Shown in pieces: positions 32,007 to 39,999 of a stretch of DNA of 47,787 nucleotides. Every line of letters starts with the position of its first letter. Within the stretch, counting starts at the first letter, position 1. The position numbers were made by a program, and so were the translations under genes. Where the stretch lies: NCBI GenBank assembly GCA_030445695.1, contig JASUTF010000003.1, positions 1 to 47,787 on the forward strand, read 5' to 3'. This DNA comes from Candidatus Iainarchaeum sp. (GTDB taxonomy: Archaea; Iainarchaeota; Iainarchaeia; JAADDC01). Below the pieces are notes generated by a model that worked only from the letters and a program-made list of their open reading frames with translations, did no database searches and had not been told where the DNA came from.

Positions 32007-32016
32007 GAATAAAAAC
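32007..32016. promoter_or_regulatory. Shared TATA-like element of the adhesin and the hydrolase genes
   Basis: GAATAAAAAC is centred 25-26 nt from both the minus-strand GTG (31986) and the plus-strand ATG (32037). The start-to-start distance is 51 nt. Confidence 0.6.
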
Positions 32017-32036
32017 ATGAAAGACATTCTGTTACC

Positions 32037-32915
32037 ATGGGATGGAAGGAACTGGACGAGAACGTCTTCGTGTTATCGGGTTCTCCCAACACCGGAATGG
32101 TTGTGACGAACTCCATAGCCCTCGTTGTCGACCCGGGCCACGGGGACGGGCGGGCGAAAGGTATACATAACAAGATCGACTCATTGAACGCGTCGGCACG
32201 GTTCGCACTGCTCACGCACGGGCACATCGACCACATAGCCGAGTGCAGGGGATTTGACCGTGTCTTCACCCACCGCTGGGAAGTCGGCCTTGCGGAGAAT
32301 GCAACGATTCGCAACGCCCTTGAGTTCAACGTCCTGTCCACAAAGGGGTTCAAGTTCATCTCTGGAGATTCTGTCCACGTGACGGGCGCGTTCTGGTGGG
32401 GGGACGATGTTCTGGGCATCGAAGCGGTGGACACGCACGGTCATACGCCCGGGCACACTGCCTTCCGCTACAAGAACTACATCTTCGCCGGTGATGCGAT
32501 CTTCGGCGACCAGCTCATCAAAAAGGTGAAGATACTGTTCCACACAGACGTCTTTGAGGCGTTGGAGACGTTAAAACGACTGAATGGCAAGATAAAGGAC
32601 GATACTGTCCTGATTCCGGGGCACGGGCCGATCGTGGAAGGGGAGAAGGCCAGAGAACTGATAGAACTGAATATTGAAGCGATAAACAGAACGATACAAG
32701 ACCTCTGGAACGTAATGGACGAAGGAGGAACGCTGGAGGAGATAACGATTCGCCTGATGGAGTATTACGGGCTAAAAACGGAGCCGGAGTTCGTCCTGCT
32801 GGACATGACCCCGATAAGGTCCATCCTGTCAAAATGGCACGAAGAGGGAAAGGTAGAGGTAAAAACAGAAAAGAGGGGGCTTGTGTGGGCAAAGAAAACG
32901 GATAAAAAGGGGTAA
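32037..32915 (+). CDS. Metallo-beta-lactamase-fold hydrolase
   Basis: Metal-dependent hydrolase of 292 aa with THGHIDH (H61, H63, D65, H66), a further His in the HTPGHTAF motif, GDAIFGD with the bridging Asp, and IPGHGP near the C-terminus. The C-terminal about 80 residues form a helical addition (LEEITIRLMEYYG, then FVLLDMTPIRSILSKWHEEG), as in LACTB2-like/glyoxalase-II-like members. The natural substrate is not predictable: thioesters, nucleic acids or lipids are all possible. Leaderless ATG with a shared box. The next gene begins 21 nt later and may be cotranscribed. Confidence 0.88.
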   Translation: MGWKELDENVFVLSGSPNTGMVVTNSIALVVDPGHGDGRAKGIHNKIDSLNASARFALLTHGHIDHIAECRGFDRVFTHRWEVGLAENATIRNALEFNVLSTKGFKFISGDSVHVTGAFWWGDDVLGIEAVDTHGHTPGHTAFRYKNYIFAGDAIFGDQLIKKVKILFHTDVFEALETLKRLNGKIKDDTVLIPGHGPIVEGEKARELIELNIEAINRTIQDLWNVMDEGGTLEEITIRLMEYYGLKTEPEFVLLDMTPIRSILSKWHEEGKVEVKTEKRGLVWAKKTDKKG

Positions 32916-32935
32916 ACCAGTTCTTTACGATTGGC

Positions 32936-33493
32936 ATGGTAATCGGCATCAGATCGGGACGGGTGCGACTCAGACCTGTTCAAGAAGAGGACTTTGACTT
33001 TGTGTATAACCTTTGGTTCGATGCAGACACATATCGTAGGTCAAGCTGGCCGCCGTACAAGCCCATCAGCAAGGAAAAGTTCAAGGAGTGGTTCCTAGAG
33101 CGGTTCTTGCCAAAGGCAGAGAAGGGTGATGCACCCAGTGGAAACGCATACATCATAGAGGTGAATGGGAAGTCGGTAGGGCTTTGCGGGTTCCATGTTG
33201 ACTGGAAGCGCCTGGCGGCAGATATCTGGTACGAAATCACCCCTGAAGAAAGAGGAAAGGGTATCGGCAAAGAGGCGGTCAAGGCACTTGTAGAACACAT
33301 ATTTAAGGAATACCCTGTCGAGATCGTGGAAGCCGAAACACAGAGCGATAACGTCCCATCGATACGGCTCCTTGAATCTCTGGGATTCACAAGAACGGGA
33401 TACGACAAGTATGCATACATGGTAAAAGGGAGGTACAAATCATCGGTAAAGTACGGGATACGAAGAAAGAAGTGGGATAGATCACCCAAGTAA
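32936..33493 (+). CDS. GNAT-family N-acetyltransferase (RimJ/RimL-like)
   Basis: Acetyl-CoA-dependent acetyltransferase of 185 aa. The N-terminal VRLRPVQEEDFDFVYNLWFD, the acetyl-CoA loop EERGKGIGKEAVKAL (R/Q-x-x-G-x-G/A type), and the C-terminal VPSIRLLESLGFTRTG are the standard GNAT motifs; the closest general type is RimJ/RimL (acetylation of protein N-termini or small molecules). The substrate is unknown. It sits 20 nt after the metallo-hydrolase gene and overlaps the convergent geranylgeranyl reductase by 12 nt. Confidence 0.88.
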   Translation: MVIGIRSGRVRLRPVQEEDFDFVYNLWFDADTYRRSSWPPYKPISKEKFKEWFLERFLPKAEKGDAPSGNAYIIEVNGKSVGLCGFHVDWKRLAADIWYEITPEERGKGIGKEAVKALVEHIFKEYPVEIVEAETQSDNVPSIRLLESLGFTRTGYDKYAYMVKGRYKSSVKYGIRRKKWDRSPK

Positions 33494-34708
33494 TCTCTTT
33501 GCCGCGTCGCCGATGAACTCGCGGAACTTCAGGGCCAGAGATGGCCTCTCCTTCAACGCCTTCAGTGCTATCGCCTTGATTCTATCCACATCGCCGCGGG
33601 AAATGGCCAAAATGTCTTCATCGCTGAGGATCTCCGCGAAGTAGTTGAAGTCGTCGTCGCTGAGGCGTTCGAAGGCATACCTCATCTTCAATGCGTTCTC
33701 CAGCTCGTGTCCGCGGATCTCCCACCAGCGTTTATTGTATTCGTCCAGTGTTCTATCGCTGAAGTCGTTCCGCTCGAAGGCCTTGGCAGCAACCTCCGCG
33801 GCAAGCCCTGCCGCCTCCATGGCTAAGGCCATGCCGCCGCCGTGAAGTGGATGCACCTGATGCGCCGCGTCACCGATCACCATGAGCCCATCCATGGTCA
33901 TCTTCTTCAGGAAACCGCCCACGGGGATGCCACCGCCGCGCACCTCAATGATAGAAGCGTCTTCAAAGCCGTATTCCTCCTTGTGCGCCTCAATCCACTT
34001 GTCGAGGTAGTATTTGGCCGTCCTGTCCAGACGCGCGTCTATACCGATGCCTACATTGGCAGTATCCTTGTCCTTGGGGAATATCCAGACATAGCCCCTC
34101 GGCGCCACGTCCGTTCCGAAGAAGAGGTGTATCGCGTCTGCATCAATGTTCAGACCCGTCATGACGTACTCGAAGCCTGAATCCGTGTGGTATGCCGCCT
34201 GGAGCGTCTGGAGCCCCGCCTTCCTTGCTATGAGCGACTCAAAACCATCGGCGGCTATAACCAAGGGCGCGTAAAACTCTCTTTCCTCGCCGAGGAAGCG
34301 AGCACGGACGCCGACGACCTTGTTCCCTTCCTTGATAACGTCGTAGACATCGTGGCGCGCAAGGACCGTGGCACCCTTTCGCGTGGCTGCCTTTGCCATC
34401 TCCTTTTCCATCATGGTCCTCTCGACGACGTAGCCGTCGCCGGGGACGTAAACGTTATCGCCATTTGGTGCGTAGAGGTATGCTCCGTGCACCAGCCAGC
34501 CCTTCCACTTCTCGGAGTCGGGAAGGCCGTTTTCAACGAGCATATTCACCGTATCGATTCCCAAACCCTCCGCACAGCGAACGGGGGAGCCAATCTCCTG
34601 CTTCTTGTCCAGAACGAGGACCTTAAGCCCCTTTTCGGCGGCTTTCATGGCAAAGAACAGGCCGCCGGGGCCACCGCCAACGACTATGACGTCCCAGTCC
34701 TTACGCAT
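33482..34708 (-). CDS. Geranylgeranyl reductase (archaeal lipid saturation)
   Basis: FAD enzyme of 408 aa that reduces the double bonds of geranylgeranyl chains in archaeal ether lipids, or related isoprenoids. It begins with the Rossmann dinucleotide motif DVIVVGGGPGGLFFAMKA, then PVRCAEGLG, the family signature for the FAD-binding Cys region, and PLHGGGMALAMEAA near the C-terminal half. The ATG overlaps the ferredoxin stop by 8 nt. In Methanosarcina, a ferredoxin encoded beside the reductase is its electron donor, and the gene arrangement here fits that. Confidence 0.93.
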   Translation of the reverse strand: MRKDWDVIVVGGGPGGLFFAMKAAEKGLKVLVLDKKQEIGSPVRCAEGLGIDTVNMLVENGLPDSEKWKGWLVHGAYLYAPNGDNVYVPGDGYVVERTMMEKEMAKAATRKGATVLARHDVYDVIKEGNKVVGVRARFLGEEREFYAPLVIAADGFESLIARKAGLQTLQAAYHTDSGFEYVMTGLNIDADAIHLFFGTDVAPRGYVWIFPKDKDTANVGIGIDARLDRTAKYYLDKWIEAHKEEYGFEDASIIEVRGGGIPVGGFLKKMTMDGLMVIGDAAHQVHPLHGGGMALAMEAAGLAAEVAAKAFERNDFSDRTLDEYNKRWWEIRGHELENALKMRYAFERLSDDDFNYFAEILSDEDILAISRGDVDRIKAIALKALKERPSLALKFREFIGDAAKRLLG

Positions 34709-34916
34709 CTCTCTTCGCCTCCAGAACTATCTTTTTCAGCTGAAGAGCACCGACCGGGCAACCCTTGACACAGATACCACACCCCGTGCATTTTTCTACG
34801 TCAATCTCAATGCCTCTCTCCGTCAGGCGAATGGCAGCGACGGGGCAGACACCAACGCACAGACCGCATTGAATGCACCGCTCGCCAATCCAGACCGCAA
34901 CGGTTTTTTCAGGCAT
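34701..34916 (-). CDS. 2[4Fe-4S] ferredoxin
   Basis: Small iron-sulphur protein of 71 aa with two CxxCxxCxxxCP motifs: CIQCGLCVGVCPVAAI and CTGCGICVKGCPVGAL. Start ATG 34916 (MPEKTVAVWIGERC) has CTTTATAAAG 25-26 nt upstream. The open frame runs on upstream, but that segment belongs to the divergent gene. It is directly followed by the geranylgeranyl reductase gene with an 8-nt overlap, so it probably passes electrons to that enzyme. Confidence 0.93.
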   Translation of the reverse strand: MPEKTVAVWIGERCIQCGLCVGVCPVAAIRLTERGIEIDVEKCTGCGICVKGCPVGALQLKKIVLEAKRDA

Positions 34917-34936
34917 GAAGAGATTGGAGCAAAAAA

Positions 34937-34946
34937 CTTTATAAAG
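34937..34946. promoter_or_regulatory. Palindromic TATA box shared by ferredoxin and unknown gene
   Basis: CTTTATAAAG is a perfect palindrome lying exactly midway between the ferredoxin ATG (34916) and the plus-strand GTG (34967): 25.5 nt to each. It is the clearest case of one box serving two leaderless genes. Confidence 0.75.
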
Positions 34947-34966
34947 CAGAACAACGTTCTTGTTTC

Positions 34967-35533
34967 GTGGTGGAGGGACTACCAAAGGAAGAAAGAAAGA
35001 GGATACGAGATCTGGCAGAATTCGCCGCTGCAGACAAGGCACAGCGATACTGGGAAATATATAGCGCGCACAGGATATTGCTCCCCGCGGCAATAAGAGA
35101 ACTCAGCGGAAAGGACCTATTCAAAAGAATCAAAAGAATCGAGCAAAGGCGAGTTGCCTGGGAGAAACGGGCAAAGGGGGACTGGTTGGATTACAATCCA
35201 GACGATACGTTCATAATCGGTCCGGATGAAGAGGGGTACTATGACGAGTTTAACGGACCACATGACTGGCTTACAGAATGGTATGCTCGATGGAAAAGAG
35301 GGGAGATTGAGGGAGGACTCTTCGCAATCAGCGATAGCAAGGATGCGGAAGAATTTCGGCGGGAGAAGGAGAAGGACGCTGTTCAGGCATTGAACTACGT
35401 CAGAAATAAGTATTTTTCAAAGCGTTTTGGCGGCGAGAGACACGTCTGGCAAATAGAGAATGCGCTATACAAAACGATGTACGGGATAGACCTGCATCTT
35501 GCAAACCTTGCAAAACGTGCACAGGAGATGTGA
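34967..35533 (+). CDS. Charged helical protein, 5' half of an interrupted gene pair
   Basis: Predicted protein of 188 aa starting at leaderless GTG 34967. It is rich in Lys, Glu, Arg and Trp (KEERKRIRDLAEFAAADK, DEEGYYDEFNGPHDWLTE, WYARWKRGEIEGGLF) and has no domain I recognise. The reading frame ends at TGA 35531, and the same frame continues open for another 800 nt (35534-36340), so this and the next entry may be one protein of about 458 residues broken by a single stop. The residue stretch before the stop (LHLANLAKRAQEM) looks as natural as the one after it. Confidence 0.55.
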   Translation: MVEGLPKEERKRIRDLAEFAAADKAQRYWEIYSAHRILLPAAIRELSGKDLFKRIKRIEQRRVAWEKRAKGDWLDYNPDDTFIIGPDEEGYYDEFNGPHDWLTEWYARWKRGEIEGGLFAISDSKDAEEFRREKEKDAVQALNYVRNKYFSKRFGGERHVWQIENALYKTMYGIDLHLANLAKRAQEM

Positions 35534-35578
35534 TATCTGCTGGAGAGACGCCAAGTAAAGAAAGGCAAGGAAAAGAAG

Positions 35579-36340
35579 TTGGCAGATGCTCTAATGGACG
35601 AAGTGGCCTGGCACGGCGCAATGGAGGTGAATGCACAAGCACTAAAAGATGTGGACGTTCTGGAAGTGGGCCATGAGTACGTAACCGGTGGAAGGGGCCC
35701 ACAGTCCTGGGAAGAAACCAAGCGATACCACAAGCTCGTAGCGCTGGGCCCGAGGGCACTGCTGGACGGCCTTGGGGTCCTGGACTGGTCGCTTATACAA
35801 AAACTCAGGGAAGACAGGCGGTTCTATAAAAGAGCACAGATTGCAGCAGCTATCCTCTCATCAAAACTGGAGGAAGTGCTAAGGTTTTTGGAAAAGCACC
35901 CTGAACCCTCTGAAAGCTCAAAAGGGGGAAAAAGCACGATAGAAGAGGCGAAGCCCGCAGTCATTACAAAGGCAGACCCGCAACGCACGCTGATGAGAAT
36001 ATTTGAAGAGGAACTGCGAAAGATTATCCCAGAAGACAAGAAGGTAAAGCCCGAACACATAAAAATAGCGCTTGAAAGGACCCGAAAACGGGCACTTACC
36101 GAGAAAATCGCCAAAAGTGCAGCAACCCCGACGATCATGACCGATGCACTACTCAGGGCTATATCCCAGTTCTATATAGAATATACAAAGCGGTACGGAA
36201 GGCCGCCAATAATCCTCGATGAGGAAGACGCAAAAGATATCCTATTCGAAATCGAGGACTATGCCAGGTGGATTGTAAAGCGTGGGCCGAAACACTACTT
36301 CAAGGGTTATGTTGTGGGGCGCCTGCCACCAGAAAAATAA
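35579..36340 (+). CDS. Helical protein, 3' half of an interrupted gene pair
   Basis: Predicted protein of up to 253 aa in the same frame as the preceding gene, beyond one TGA. The first plausible start codons are TTG 35579 and ATG 35594. The frame contains LADALMDEVAWHGAMEVNAQ, a Ser/Glu-rich linker, a helical domain (KPEHIKIALERTRKRALTEK), and a C-terminal YARWIVKRGPKHYFKGYVVG. No family recognised. Either a separate gene with an uncommon start, or the rest of a disrupted gene. The following spacer is short and leads to leuS. Confidence 0.5.
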   Translation: MADALMDEVAWHGAMEVNAQALKDVDVLEVGHEYVTGGRGPQSWEETKRYHKLVALGPRALLDGLGVLDWSLIQKLREDRRFYKRAQIAAAILSSKLEEVLRFLEKHPEPSESSKGGKSTIEEAKPAVITKADPQRTLMRIFEEELRKIIPEDKKVKPEHIKIALERTRKRALTEKIAKSAATPTIMTDALLRAISQFYIEYTKRYGRPPIILDEEDAKDILFEIEDYARWIVKRGPKHYFKGYVVGRLPPEK

Positions 36341-36449
36341 AGGTTTAAAACGAGAACACGGCAAATGCATACGTGGCAGGTGTTTGCCTTCTTCAGGCAT
36401 GACGTCTTCTCTCCGATTTTTGTTAGTGTGAACGCTGGAGGTGTTGTGA
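36341..36449 (+). other. Leader region of leuS
   Basis: About 110 nt without an assigned gene before leuS. It holds GGTTTAAAA (36342-36350) as a TATA-like box, so the transcript probably starts near 36370 and has a leader of about 80 nt, unlike most genes here. It includes a 5-bp hairpin (TGCCT / AGGCA with a 5-nt loop) near 36390 and, just before the start, GGAGGTG as ribosome-binding site. A short open frame (36365-36463, 32 codons) overlaps the leuS start. Confidence 0.5.
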
Positions 36450-39317
36450 TTGGCAAGGGATGAAATGCAGCGTATAGAGGAGAAATGGCAGAAAGAATGG
36501 GAAAGGGCAAGGATATTTGAGGCGGATGCGGATCCGTCACGGCCGAAAATCTTCGTCACGTTCCCATATCCCTACGTGAACGGAGATGGACACCTTGGCC
36601 ACCTGTACTCGCAGATCCACGCGGAGATCTACGCACGATACAAGCGTATGAAGGGGTACAACGTCCTGTTCCCGCAGGGCTTCCACGCAACGGGTCAGCC
36701 CATTGTAGCAGCAGCCCGGAGGATTAGAGAGGGGGACCCGAAGTATATACGCATCCTAAAACAGTACGGCTTCTCTGACGAGGAGATTCCGGAGTTCGGC
36801 GACCCGAAGAAGTGGATAAAGACCTTCTCCGAGCGTTGGAAGAGCGCACTGCATAAGATGGGCTTCTCCATCGACTGGAGGAGGAGCTTCCACACCACAG
36901 AGTTAAACCCGCCGTACGACAAGTTCGTGCGCTGGCAGTATAACAAGCTGAAAGAGAAGGGGCTCGTGGTAAAGGGCAGCCACCCAGTGGTCTGGTGCCC
37001 CGTGGAGGAAATACCAATAGGCGACCACGACAGGCAGGACGAGTTCGCGGGCATCGGGCCGGAGGAGGTTGTTGTCATCAAGTTCCGCATGGACGATGGA
37101 ACGGTCATTCCAACGGGCACGTATCGTCCTGAAACGGTCTACGGCGTTACGAACATATGGATACACCCAGATGTGGAGTATGTCATTGCAGAGGTGGACG
37201 GGGAGCGCTGGATTATTTCTGAGTGGGGTGCAGAACATCTGAAGGAACAGCAGCACGACGTGAAAATCGTTGGAAGGGTAAAGGGCGAGGAACTGGTCGG
37301 GAAATACGTGAAGAACCCAGTCACCGGTGATTCCGTTCCAATCCTGCCAGCAACCTTCGTAGACCCGGATGTGGCAACGGGTATCGTCATGAGCGTGCCC
37401 GCTCACGCTCCCTACGACTGGATAGCACTGGAGGATCTGAAGAAGGATGAGGAAACGCTGGAGAAGTACGGAATCAAGGAAATCGTCCAGAAGATTGAGC
37501 CCATCAGTTTGATCGGGGTCGAGGGCTACTCGGAGTTCCCAGCGAAGGACGCAGTAGAGAAGTACGGAGTGAAGAGCCAGAAGGACGTCGAGGCGCTGGA
37601 GAAGGCCACGGAGGAGATATACAAGAAGGAGTTCTACACGGGAAAACTAAAGGGACTATACGGCGAGTTTGCGGGCAGAACCGTGCAGGAAGTAAAGGAC
37701 GAGATGATAGAACGCTTCAAGGATATGGGTGCGGCAACAACAATGTGGGTAACGCCTGTCCCAATCATTGACCGCGCCGGCCACAAATGTCTGGTCAAGA
37801 TCGTGGAGAACCAGTGGTTCCTGAAGTACTCCGACGAGAAATGGAAGGAGAAGGCAAGGGAGACGCTGGAGACGACGCGGTTCGACCCGGAGCCCGATGC
37901 GAGGAGGGCAGTGGAGCACACGATAGAGTGGCTACACGACTGGGCGTGCACGCGTGATGTCCGCTCATCCCTGGGGACGAAACTGCCGTGGGACGACTCG
38001 CAGTACATAGAATCGCTGTCCGACTCCACCATATACATGGCATACTACACCATAGCTCATTATCTCCAAAATGCAGAGAAGTATGGCATAGACGTGGAGA
38101 AAATAGACGACGCGTTCTTTGACTACGTGTTCTACGGAAAGGGAGATGCCGAAGATATTGCAAAGAAGGTGGGGACAACCAAAGACGTAATGGAGGCCAT
38201 GCGGCGCGAGTTCGAGTACTGGTACCCCGTGGATTTGAGAAGCACAGGAAAGGACCTGCTGCAGAACCACGTAACGTTTTCCATCTTCCACCACGCTGCC
38301 ATATTTCCCAACAAGCACATACGCAGGTGGACGGCTAACGGGTGGGTGCTGCTGAACGGCGAGAAGATGAGCAAGAGCAAGGGCAACTCCATCACAATAA
38401 TTCAGGCACAGGAGCAGTGGGGGGCAGACGCAACGCGATTCGCAGAGGCCTACGCCGGAAACCTGACGCTGGAGGACGCGAACTTCGAGACAGAGATAGC
38501 GGAGCAGATGGTGGAGGAACTACCACGCTGGAAGGACTTCATCGCACAGTGGTATGGCAAAGGGATCGACGAGTACAGGGATATAGATAGATGGTTCGAG
38601 AGTAGGGTGAACAGGATCATAAAGATGGTGGACGAGGAGTACGAGGCGCTGAACACGAGGAACATTGTGAATGCAGCGTGGTTTGAGTTCTGGAGGGTAG
38701 TTCGCTACTACCTGAGGAGAACCATGAACGGGCCGAACAAGGAGGTCTTCTCCAACGCCCTGGAGGACTGGGTAAAGATCATGGCGCCCGTGACGCCGCA
38801 CATAGCAGAGGAGATATGGCACGAGGTCTTTGGAAAGGATAGCTTCGTTTCAGTGGAGAAGTTCCCGAAGGTGGACGAGAGCAAGATAGACGAGAGAATG
38901 GAGAAGATGGAAGAGTTTGTGCAGAGAACCGTGGACGACATACGCGAGGTCATGAAGCTGGCAAAGGTGGAGGAGCCGGAGCGTGTTGTCATCATGCTGG
39001 CGGACCAGTGGAAGTACGACGCGTTCAGAAAGGTTCGTGAGATGCTGGAGAACGGTGTGCGAAATGTGGGGCAGTTGATGGAAGCGATACCAGCGGAGCA
39101 CAGGAAGGACGTGGCGAAACTGCTATCCTCAGCGGTGAAGAACCCCAAGAGGATACCAGAGGTCATCGGCACGAGAGAAGAGGAGAAGGAAGCGCTGGAG
39201 CAGGCCAGAGAGTTCATGGAGGCAGAGCTGGGCGTGAAGATAGAGATCGTGGAGGACTACGACCACCCTAAGCGGAAGAACGCTTTACCGTTTAAGCCAG
39301 CGATCCTGGTGGAGTGA
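36450..39317 (+). CDS. leuS: Leucyl-tRNA synthetase, archaeal/eukaryotic type
   Basis: Class I enzyme that charges tRNA-Leu. The 955-aa protein has HLGH (48-51) as the HIGH motif, KMSKSKGN (K639 onward) as the KMSKS loop, a CP1 editing domain between them (for example VVWCPVEEIPIGDHDRQDEF and TGTYRPETVYGVTNIWIHP), and an archaeal-type C-terminal region after the anticodon-binding helices. The start is TTG 36450 (MARDEMQRIEEKWQ) because GGAGGTG lies 7 nt upstream; the next in-frame ATG is at residue 6 (36465). The upstream leader is discussed separately. It precedes the HD-domain gene by 41 nt. Confidence 0.95.
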   Translation: MARDEMQRIEEKWQKEWERARIFEADADPSRPKIFVTFPYPYVNGDGHLGHLYSQIHAEIYARYKRMKGYNVLFPQGFHATGQPIVAAARRIREGDPKYIRILKQYGFSDEEIPEFGDPKKWIKTFSERWKSALHKMGFSIDWRRSFHTTELNPPYDKFVRWQYNKLKEKGLVVKGSHPVVWCPVEEIPIGDHDRQDEFAGIGPEEVVVIKFRMDDGTVIPTGTYRPETVYGVTNIWIHPDVEYVIAEVDGERWIISEWGAEHLKEQQHDVKIVGRVKGEELVGKYVKNPVTGDSVPILPATFVDPDVATGIVMSVPAHAPYDWIALEDLKKDEETLEKYGIKEIVQKIEPISLIGVEGYSEFPAKDAVEKYGVKSQKDVEALEKATEEIYKKEFYTGKLKGLYGEFAGRTVQEVKDEMIERFKDMGAATTMWVTPVPIIDRAGHKCLVKIVENQWFLKYSDEKWKEKARETLETTRFDPEPDARRAVEHTIEWLHDWACTRDVRSSLGTKLPWDDSQYIESLSDSTIYMAYYTIAHYLQNAEKYGIDVEKIDDAFFDYVFYGKGDAEDIAKKVGTTKDVMEAMRREFEYWYPVDLRSTGKDLLQNHVTFSIFHHAAIFPNKHIRRWTANGWVLLNGEKMSKSKGNSITIIQAQEQWGADATRFAEAYAGNLTLEDANFETEIAEQMVEELPRWKDFIAQWYGKGIDEYRDIDRWFESRVNRIIKMVDEEYEALNTRNIVNAAWFEFWRVVRYYLRRTMNGPNKEVFSNALEDWVKIMAPVTPHIAEEIWHEVFGKDSFVSVEKFPKVDESKIDERMEKMEEFVQRTVDDIREVMKLAKVEEPERVVIMLADQWKYDAFRKVREMLENGVRNVGQLMEAIPAEHRKDVAKLLSSAVKNPKRIPEVIGTREEEKEALEQAREFMEAELGVKIEIVEDYDHPKRKNALPFKPAILVE

Positions 39318-39358
39318 TTTCCACCTTCTTTTTATTTTCAGAATAACGCAATCAATAC

Positions 39359-39946
39359 ATGGAGCCCGCGGAAATGCAGGAAGCGGTGGAGAAACTAGAG
39401 GAACTCGTGGAAAAAACAGATTGGGGGAAAGACCACCGCGTCGAGGACCTGCTGCTCCGTTCCAGGAACCTTGCGGCAGCACTTTTGGACCCATATGTCC
39501 TCTTCCACACGAAGGTCGTCGCTTCTCTCGTGAAGAAACGCGGAGGAGACAGGATAGATGAAGTGGCCGCGTGGCTGCACGATACTGGAAGGGTGGTGAC
39601 TGATGATGGACATAGGGATGTAGGATACCTCTGGGCAAAGAAGTGGTTGAAGAAGTTCTACATAACTGATGAGGAGATAGAACGCATACTCGACGGCATA
39701 AAGAACCACGGAACGAAGGATGATCCAAAAACGAAGACGGGAAAGATGCTGAAACTGGTGGACGCGCTGGCAGTGTTCGACGAGGGCTGGGCTGCAATGA
39801 TTCTAAAGTACTACGAGAGTGTCGGAAAGATAGAGAAAGCGATAAAGATGTTGAGGAAAAAGGCCAGTGTTATTCACGAGTTGGGCAGTCCGGAAGACGT
39901 CGAAGAGGTGGAAAGAGTGGCGAAGATGTTTGGGATAGAGGTATGA
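39359..39946 (+). CDS. HD-domain phosphohydrolase
   Basis: Protein of 195 aa with the HD metal site: LFHTKVVASLV (H), AAWLHDTGR (HD), HRDVGY, IKNHGTKDD (H) and MLKLVDALAVFDEG (D). This set of motifs is that of HD-superfamily nucleotidases and phosphodiesterases. The substrate is unknown. The ATG at 39359 is leaderless with CTTTTTATTTTC centred 25 nt upstream, which follows closely on the leuS stop and probably also acts as its T-rich terminator region. Confidence 0.88.
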   Translation: MEPAEMQEAVEKLEELVEKTDWGKDHRVEDLLLRSRNLAAALLDPYVLFHTKVVASLVKKRGGDRIDEVAAWLHDTGRVVTDDGHRDVGYLWAKKWLKKFYITDEEIERILDGIKNHGTKDDPKTKTGKMLKLVDALAVFDEGWAAMILKYYESVGKIEKAIKMLRKKASVIHELGSPEDVEEVERVAKMFGIEV

Positions 39947-39999
39947 CTCCTATGGCAGCGGGATAAAGGGATAAAAACAGAACTGACCAGTAGTAACAT

